From positions 1-11,504 of the forward strand of contig CAMYJV010000076.1 in NCBI GenBank assembly GCA_947258805.1: 11,504 bases of DNA. Reading direction: 5' to 3'. Under the pieces are notes generated by a model. That model did not search any database. It was not told where the DNA came from and saw only the letters and a list, made by a program, of their open reading frames with translations. Numbering within the stretch: the first letter of the stretch is position 1; each line of letters starts with the position of its first letter. This DNA is from an uncultured Gammaproteobacteria bacterium. Lineage in GTDB: Bacteria > Pseudomonadota > Gammaproteobacteria > GCA-2729495. The translations under genes and the position numbers were made by a program. Shown here piece by piece: positions 6,808 to 11,504 of this stretch.

Positions 6808-7893
6808 TCAGGCGCGACGGCGCTCGAAATCCGCCATGAAGCCAATCAGCGCATCCACGGCTTCTACGTTCACCGCGTTGTAAATGCTGGCACGCATGCC
6901 GCCTACCGAGCGGTGGCCCTTCAGGTTGGTGAGCCCTGCTGCCGTGGCCCCTTTCAGGAACTCGCCGTCGAGATCAGGCTTGGCCAGCGTGAAGGGCACA
7001 TTCATCCACGAGCGATAGGCGGGCGCTACCGGATTGGCGTAGAACGGCGAATCGTCGATCGCGGCATACAGCCTGGTCGCCTTGGCCTGGTTCATCTCGG
7101 CGATGGCCGCCAACCCACCCTGGCGTTTCAGCCAGGCAAACACCAGCCCGGCCACGTACCATGCAAACGTTGGCGGGGTATTCAGCATCGACCCACCCTC
7201 GGCGTGGGCGGCATAGCTCAGAATACGCGGCAGCCGGGCCTGCGCGTCACGCGCGAGCAAATCCTTGCGGATGATCACCACGGTGATGCCCGCCGGGCCT
7301 ATATTCTTCTGCGCGCCGGCATAGATCACGCCAAAGCGGCTGACGTCAATCGGCCGCGACAAAATCGTCGATGACATGTCAGCGACCAGCGGCGCATCGC
7401 CCACGGCCGGCGGCTCGTGGATCTCGACACCGCCAATGGTTTCGTTTGGCGTGTAGTGAAAATAGGCTGCGCCCTGCGTGCACTGCCACTCGCTCTGTGG
7501 CGGCACGTCCGTGTAATTGCTGCCGGCCCCGTCAGCCACGACATTGACCGTGCGCAACGCCTGGGCTTCCTTCACGGCCTTCTTGCCCCAGCTGCCGGTG
7601 ACGAGATAGTCCACCGCCTGGTCCTGACCGGCGAGGTTCATCGGCAGCAGGGCAAACTGGGTGGTCGCGCCGCCCTGCAAGAACAACACGGCATAGTCGT
7701 CGGGAATGCCCATCAGCTCGCGAAGATCGGCTTCCGCCTGCTCGGCTACGCCGATAAATTCCTTGCTGCGATGGCTCAGCTCCATCACCGTCATTCCGGT
7801 GTTCATCCACTCCGGAATGTCCGCCTGAATCTGTTCCAGCACTTCCAACGGCAATGCCGCGGGTCCTGCGCTGAAATTGAAAACGCGCGCCAT
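6808..7893 (-). CDS. serC: Phosphoserine aminotransferase
   Basis: SerC transfers the amino group of glutamate to 3-phosphohydroxypyruvate to give phosphoserine, and in many Proteobacteria also serves pyridoxal phosphate synthesis through 4-phosphohydroxythreonine. The 361-residue PLP enzyme matches E. coli SerC (362). It begins MARVFNFSAGPAALP and contains MELSHRSKEF (37-46), LFLQGGATTQFA (70-81), VADMSSTILSRPID (170-183), YAGAQKNIGPAG (191-202) with the PLP lysine at 196, and HRSVGGMRASIYNA near the C-terminus. AAGGA lies ten bases before the ATG at 7893-7891. The gene follows gyrA by 44 bases, across a GC-rich hairpin, and precedes serA by 17 bases, so two consecutive serine enzymes are made together. 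Confidence 0.97.
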   Translation of the reverse strand: MARVFNFSAGPAALPLEVLEQIQADIPEWMNTGMTVMELSHRSKEFIGVAEQAEADLRELMGIPDDYAVLFLQGGATTQFALLPMNLAGQDQAVDYLVTGSWGKKAVKEAQALRTVNVVADGAGSNYTDVPPQSEWQCTQGAAYFHYTPNETIGGVEIHEPPAVGDAPLVADMSSTILSRPIDVSRFGVIYAGAQKNIGPAGITVVIIRKDLLARDAQARLPRILSYAAHAEGGSMLNTPPTFAWYVAGLVFAWLKRQGGLAAIAEMNQAKATRLYAAIDDSPFYANPVAPAYRSWMNVPFTLAKPDLDGEFLKGATAAGLTNLKGHRSVGGMRASIYNAVNVEAVDALIGFMADFERRRA

Positions 7894-7916
7894 AGTGTAA
7901 TGTCCTTCTGCGTGTC

Positions 7917-7934
7917 CGGGCCGGCAACGGCCCG
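7917..7934 (-). other. GC-rich stem-loop between gyrA and serC
   Basis: Three bases after the gyrA stop codon, the minus strand reads CGGGCCG-TTGC-CGGCCCG, a perfect 7-pair, all-G/C stem with a 4-base loop. It is not followed by a T tract, so it is not a classical intrinsic terminator. It could protect the 3' end of a gyrA message, mark a processing point or cause partial attenuation between gyrA and the biosynthetic genes. The fold is certain on paper; the role is unknown. Confidence 0.55.
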
Positions 7935-7937
7935 CGC

Positions 7938-10475
7938 CTATGCCTCGTCCGCCAGGGCCATGATCCGGTCCAGGCCTACCAGGCGATCGCCGTCGTCCAG
8001 GCGAATCAGCCTGACTCCCTGCGTGTTGCGGCCCTGCACGGAAACTTCTGCCACCGGGACACGCACGAGCGTGCCCCCGGTGCTAATCAGCATGACTTCA
8101 TCTTCGTCGTTCACTTCGATCGCGCCGACCATGCGGCCGTTGCGTTCGGTGGTCTGAATCGCTATCACACCCTGCCCGCCGCGGCCATGCGTCGGGAAGT
8201 CTGCAATCGGTGTGCGTTTGCCGTAGCCGTTTGCCGTCGCCGTCAGGATCTGCGCATCGCTGACGATCTGCAATGCAATGACGTCATGAGTCGCGGCCAG
8301 ACGTATGCCACGCACACCCGACGCGACGCGCCCCATGGGCCGGACTTCCGACTCGTGAAAGCGGATCGCCTTGCCGGAACTCGCGAACAGCATGATGTCC
8401 TGCTCACCGTCGGTAATGGCGACATCGACCAGTTGGTCACCATCGCGCAGATCGATGGCGCGAATGCCGTTGGAGCGCGGCCGCGAAAACGCATCGAGCC
8501 GGGTCTTTTTCACCGTTCCGCTGCTGGTGGCCATGAATACGAAGTGTTCCGCCTCGAAACCTCGCACCGGCAGCACCGCGTTGACGCGCTCATCGGCCTC
8601 CAGCGGCAACAGGTTGACCATGGGCCGGCCGCGGGAACCGCGGCTGCCGCGAGGCACCTGGTAAACCTTCAGCCAGTAAACCTTGCCGCGGCTGCTGAAA
8701 CACAACAGCGTGTCGTGGCTGTTGGCCACGAACAGCTTGTCGATGAAGTCTTCACCCTTGACCTTGGCCGCAGCCCGCCCGCGCCCGCCGCGGCGTTGCA
8801 CCTGGTAGCTGTCGAGCCCCTGGGACTTGGCGTAGCCGCCGTGAGAGATGGTGACGACCAGGTCTTCTTCGGGAATCAGGTCCTCGATACTCAACTCGTC
8901 GTGGTTTTCGACAATTTCCGTGCGGCGCTCGTCACCATAGCGTTCGCGAATATCCCGCAGCTCTTCCCGAATCACCGCAAGCAGCCGGTCAGGGTCTTCC
9001 AGGATCTCGAGCAAATCCTCGATCTTGACCAGGATGTCGCGGTACTCGTTGAGGATCTTTTCCTGCTCAAGCCCGGTGAGGCGGTGCAGCTGCAAATCGA
9101 GTATCGCTTTTGCCTGCGTCGGCGACAGGTAATAGCCCTTGTCGCTCTGACCATAGGCCTCGTCGAGATCATCCGGCCGGGTGCGGATCTCACCGGCGCG
9201 TTCCAGCATCTCGGTGACTGCCCCGGGCGGCCATGGCTTCGCCTTCAGTGCCTCACGAGCCTCGGCGGGTGATGAAGATGCCTTGATCAGCGCAATCACC
9301 GGGTCGATATTGGCCAGCGCCACCGCCAGGCCTTCAAGAATATGCGCCCGTTCCCGGGCCTTGCGCAGCTCGTAGACCGTGCGCCGCGTTACCACCTCAC
9401 GGCGGTGGCGCAGGAAGGCCTCGAGCAGTTCCTTGAGATTCAGCAGCCGGGGCTGGCCGTCGCGCAGACCGACCATGTTGATGCCGAACACGCTCTCCAG
9501 CGGCGTCTGCTTGAACAGGTTGTTCAGCACTACGTCGCCGTTTTCCCCGCGACGCAGTTCAATCACCACCCGCATGCCGTCCTTGTCGGACTCGTCGCGC
9601 AGTTCGGTAATGCCCTCGATGCGCTTTTCGCGCACCAGCTCGGCGATCTTCTCGATCAGCCGGGCCTTGTTCACCTGGTAGGGAATCTCCGTGACGATGA
9701 TGGCTTCCTTGCCACGCTGGTCAACGGGTTCCATGTGCGTGCGCCCGCGCACATAGATGCGGCCGCGGCCGGTCATGTAGGCGGCGTAAATACCCTGCAC
9801 GCCGTTGATGACGCCTGCCGTGGGGAAGTCGGGCCCGGGCAGCTTGGCCATCAGTGCCTGGATGCCGATGTCCGGCTCGTCGATCAATGCCAGCGTTGCG
9901 TCGATGACTTCCGTCAGGTTGTGCGGCGGCACGTTGGTGGCCATGCCCACTGCGATGCCGGCAGAGCCATTGATGAGCAGATTCGGCACCCGGGCAGGCA
10001 GCACCGCGGGCTCGTGCTCCGACTCGTCGTAGTTCGGCACGAAATCGACGGTTTCCTTGTCGATATCGGCCAGCAGTTCGCCGGCAATGCGGGCCATGCG
10101 CACTTCGGTGTAGCGCATCGCGGCGGGGGCATCACCGTCGACAGAACCGAAGTTGCCCTGCCCGTCGATCAACGGATAGCGCATCGAGAAAGGCTGTGCC
10201 ATGCGCACGATCGTGTCGTAGACCGCGGTATCGCCATGGGGATGGTATTTACCGATCACATCGCCAACGACGCGGGCAGACTTTTTGTAGGGCTTGTTGT
10301 ATTCGTTGCCCAGCTCGCGCATCGCGAACAACACGCGGCGGTGCACCGGCTTCAGCCCGTCGCGGATGTCCGGCAGCGCACGGCCAACGATTACGCTCAT
10401 CGCGTAATCGAGGTACGACTGCTTCATCTCGTCTTCGAGATTGACAGGCAATACTTCCTGCGCCACTTCTGCCAT
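7938..10475 (-). CDS. gyrA: DNA gyrase subunit A
   Basis: GyrA forms the A2B2 gyrase with GyrB and carries the DNA cleavage-religation centre that introduces negative supercoils. The 845-residue product begins [20 protein letters not shown]. It has the winged-helix region [17 protein letters not shown] (33-49), the quinolone-resistance region [15 protein letters not shown] (77-91) and the catalytic Tyr122 in AAMRYTE. The coiled-coil tower and dimer gate follow (about 360-500, including [12 protein letters not shown]). The C-terminal beta-pinwheel (about 535-840) opens with the GyrA box QRRGGRG (560-566), which distinguishes gyrase from ParC. Residue 83 is Thr, as in Pseudomonas wild type, and residue 87 is Asp. 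The protein stops soon after the last blade and lacks the longer acidic tail of E. coli GyrA (875 residues). The start is the ATG at 10475-10473, with GGA at -9 to -7. It heads the minus-strand gene run. Confidence 0.98.
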   Translation of the reverse strand: MAEVAQEVLPVNLEDEMKQSYLDYAMSVIVGRALPDIRDGLKPVHRRVLFAMRELGNEYNKPYKKSARVVGDVIGKYHPHGDTAVYDTIVRMAQPFSMRYPLIDGQGNFGSVDGDAPAAMRYTEVRMARIAGELLADIDKETVDFVPNYDESEHEPAVLPARVPNLLINGSAGIAVGMATNVPPHNLTEVIDATLALIDEPDIGIQALMAKLPGPDFPTAGVINGVQGIYAAYMTGRGRIYVRGRTHMEPVDQRGKEAIIVTEIPYQVNKARLIEKIAELVREKRIEGITELRDESDKDGMRVVIELRRGENGDVVLNNLFKQTPLESVFGINMVGLRDGQPRLLNLKELLEAFLRHRREVVTRRTVYELRKARERAHILEGLAVALANIDPVIALIKASSSPAEAREALKAKPWPPGAVTEMLERAGEIRTRPDDLDEAYGQSDKGYYLSPTQAKAILDLQLHRLTGLEQEKILNEYRDILVKIEDLLEILEDPDRLLAVIREELRDIRERYGDERRTEIVENHDELSIEDLIPEEDLVVTISHGGYAKSQGLDSYQVQRRGGRGRAAAKVKGEDFIDKLFVANSHDTLLCFSSRGKVYWLKVYQVPRGSRGSRGRPMVNLLPLEADERVNAVLPVRGFEAEHFVFMATSSGTVKKTRLDAFSRPRSNGIRAIDLRDGDQLVDVAITDGEQDIMLFASSGKAIRFHESEVRPMGRVASGVRGIRLAATHDVIALQIVSDAQILTATANGYGKRTPIADFPTHGRGGQGVIAIQTTERNGRMVGAIEVNDEDEVMLISTGGTLVRVPVAEVSVQGRNTQGVRLIRLDDGDRLVGLDRIMALADEA

Positions 10476-10485
10476 GGGTGATCCG

Positions 10486-10554
10486 TTCGCTTGGCGAATC
10501 AGTCGGAGAAAGGGTTCAAAGCCGGCATTGCGAATTGCTGCTGGAGCAGAGCAA
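10486..10554 (-). other. gyrA leader with two small inverted repeats
   Basis: Two potential stem-loops precede gyrA. One is TTCGC-CAA-GCGAA (10486-10498), a 5-pair stem ending just before the weak GGA ribosome site. The other is TTGCT...AGCAA with an internal CTGC-TCCA-GCAG alternative (10535-10554). With the promoter candidate below, the leader would be about 130 bases long. Whether either folds or regulates gyrA is not shown by the sequence. The rest of the 247-base gap between gyrA and mtaD holds the promoter candidates and no reading frame I would support. Confidence 0.35.
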
Positions 10555-10611
10555 CGCGAGGCTTGGCCGTCTGTTCTTGCGCCTGGTTTGAGGGGCCAAA
10601 ATAAGCACGAA

Positions 10612-10620
10612 ATGGTAGCA
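10612..10620 (-). promoter_or_regulatory. Candidate extended -10 promoter for gyrA
   Basis: The minus strand reads TGC TACCAT (10620-10612): a TGn extension plus a -10 box with 4 of 6 consensus bases. I find no convincing -35 at 16-18 bases. A run of seven A/T pairs at 10643-10649 falls at about -38 to -44, where an UP-element proximal site would lie. The transcript would start near 10605. Gyrase promoters are often weak, supercoiling-sensitive sigma-70 promoters. Medium-low confidence. Confidence 0.4.
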
Positions 10621-10661
10621 CACGGGCCGCTTCCGACCTATCAAAAAAACAGCGGCACGCG

Positions 10662-10689
10662 TTGACAGCCCCACGCGTTCAGGCATCAT
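10662..10689 (+). promoter_or_regulatory. Candidate sigma-70 promoter for mtaD
   Basis: A perfect -35 box TTGACA (10662-10667) is followed by 16 bases and CATCAT (10684-10689), which matches 4 of 6 -10 consensus bases including the important A2 and T6. The predicted start near 10696 gives a leader of about 27 bases to the mtaD ATG. It lies back to back with the gyrA promoter candidate, about 45 bases away. Confidence 0.55.
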
Positions 10690-10722
10690 CGTTGAGCCTG
10701 TCGCGGCATCCCTCCGAGGCGC

Positions 10723-11504
10723 ATGGAAGAGGCCGATCTGCTGATCTCACCCCGCTGGGTTATCCCGGTGGAACCCCACGGCGCGGTGCTGGAAGGCCAT
10801 GCTGTGGCGGTGAGCAATGGCCGCATTGTCGCAGTGCTCCCGGCTGGAGAGGCTGCACAAAGATTTCCGTTGGCCGAAGTTCTCGAGCGCCCTTCTCACG
10901 TGCTGATGCCCGGGCTGATCAACGCCCACACGCACGCTGCCATGACGCTGTTCCGGGGGCTGGCTGACGACCTGCCGCTGCAGCAATGGCTGGGCAAACA
11001 CATTTGGCCGGCGGAACAGCGCTGGGCCAGCGCGGAATTCGTGCGCGACGGCGCCGAACTGGCCATGGTCGAAATGCTCCGCGGCGGAACGACCTGCCTG
11101 AATGACATGTATTTCTTCCCCGATCAGACCGCCCAGGTCGCGGCCGACGGCGGCATTCGCGCGGTGGTCGGCATGATAGTCATCGACCAGCCAACGCCGT
11201 GGGCCAGCACCGTGGACGAGTATTTCGACAAGGGCCTGGCCGTGCACGACCAGTTTCGCGGCCACCCCCTCGTGCGCACCGCCTTCGCCCCGCACGCGCC
11301 TTACACGGTGGGCGACGACGCGCTCCGGCGCCTGCGCACGCTGGCCGACGAACTCGACTTGCAGGTCCACATGCACGTGCACGAGACCGTTCACGAGGTG
11401 AGCGCCGCCGAAACGAAGCACGGTCAAAGACCCCTGGCGCGCCTCGCCGAACTCGGGCTGGTCAGCCCTGCGCTGGCCGCCGTGCACATGACCCAGCTCA
11501 CTGC
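10723..11504 (+). CDS. mtaD: TRZ/ATZ-family amidohydrolase, probable 5'-methylthioadenosine/S-adenosylhomocysteine deaminase (N-terminal 260 residues)
   Basis: This family deaminates methylthioadenosine and/or S-adenosylhomocysteine to the inosine forms, clearing by-products of SAM-dependent methylation and polyamine synthesis. The visible 260 residues start MEEADLLISPRWVIPVEPHG. Metal-site motifs are NAHTHAAM (67-74; His69, His71) and HMHVHET (216-222), with His218 as the expected zinc ligand and Glu221 as the catalytic acid. FAPHAPYTVGD (188-198) and the AAVHMTQL segment near 252-259 (His255) also fit. LFRGLADDLPLQQWL and IWPAEQRW are close to the Pseudomonas homologue. The last metal-binding Asp lies beyond the window. 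The ATG at 10723 is the first start after an in-frame TGA at 10693 and has GAGG close upstream. A divergent neighbour of gyrA is usual in Pseudomonas-like genomes. Related deaminases (guanine, chlorohydrolase-like) cannot be fully excluded. Confidence 0.88.
   Translation, partial: MEEADLLISPRWVIPVEPHGAVLEGHAVAVSNGRIVAVLPAGEAAQRFPLAEVLERPSHVLMPGLINAHTHAAMTLFRGLADDLPLQQWLGKHIWPAEQRWASAEFVRDGAELAMVEMLRGGTTCLNDMYFFPDQTAQVAADGGIRAVVGMIVIDQPTPWASTVDEYFDKGLAVHDQFRGHPLVRTAFAPHAPYTVGDDALRRLRTLADELDLQVHMHVHETVHEVSAAETKHGQRPLARLAELGLVSPALAAVHMTQLT

Noticed and set aside
7894..7905. TACACT just before serC as a -10 box
   Set aside because: No acceptable -35 lies 16-18 bases upstream, and a start there would leave almost no leader; the stretch is better read as the serC ribosome-site region.
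8187..9272. Second long plus-strand open frame (361 codons) opposite gyrA
   Set aside because: It mirrors gyrA codons, shows no recognisable domain and has no promoter or ribosome site of note.
8160..10475. Thr83 in GyrA as a quinolone-resistance mutation
   Set aside because: Thr is the normal residue at this position in Pseudomonas and other bacteria; Asp87 is unchanged, so nothing indicates acquired resistance.
9342..10481. Long plus-strand open frame (379 codons) opposite gyrA
   Set aside because: It is an antisense shadow of the certain gyrA gene in GC-rich DNA; its product is rich in His, Val, Arg and Leu with no family motif, and it has no independent support.
10721..10722. An earlier start for mtaD
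   Set aside because: An in-frame TGA at 10693-10695 precedes the ATG and no good start lies between them.

Overview
This window is a housekeeping segment of a high-GC gammaproteobacterial chromosome. It reads as a long minus-strand gene train, gyrA - serC - serA - pheA - hisC - aroA - cmk - rpsA, plus the start of a divergent plus-strand gene, mtaD. The proteins look gammaproteobacterial: ribosomal protein S1 and Cmk align closely with their E. coli counterparts, and AroA and MtaD resemble the Pseudomonas proteins. The gyrA/serC/pheA/hisC/(tyrA)/aroA/cmk/rpsA order is the aromatic 'supraoperon' known from Pseudomonas and relatives. I cannot name the genus. A lineage outside the enterics, such as a Chromatiales-, Woeseiales- or Xanthomonadales-like group, is only a guess from gene order and base composition.

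Layout from right to left. mtaD (plus strand, cut by the right edge) encodes an amidohydrolase of the methylthioadenosine/S-adenosylhomocysteine deaminase type. The 247-base intergenic stretch 10476-10722 holds back-to-back promoter candidates and small inverted repeats in the gyrA leader. gyrA encodes DNA gyrase subunit A. A GC-rich hairpin separates gyrA from serC. serC and serA together make phosphoserine from 3-phosphoglycerate. pheA (chorismate mutase/prephenate dehydratase), hisC (aminotransferase) and aroA (EPSP synthase) cover the last common step to chorismate and the phenylalanine branch. cmk (CMP kinase) and rpsA (30S protein S1, cut by the left edge) close the run. From serC to rpsA the genes are separated by only 17 bases or overlap, except for the 97-base leader before rpsA, so co-transcription and translational coupling are likely.

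I saw no mobile element, CRISPR array, RNA gene, phage gene or unknown gene, and found no previously undescribed system. The points worth a second look are: (1) the rpsA leader, which folds into two hairpins that each present a GGA in the loop, as described for autoregulated S1 leaders; (2) a strong-looking sigma-70 promoter inside cmk, in an island of unusual A/T-rich codons; (3) a short SerA of the roughly 390-residue type, lacking the usual catalytic Glu, placed inside the supraoperon; and (4) the absence of tyrA from its usual place between hisC and aroA.
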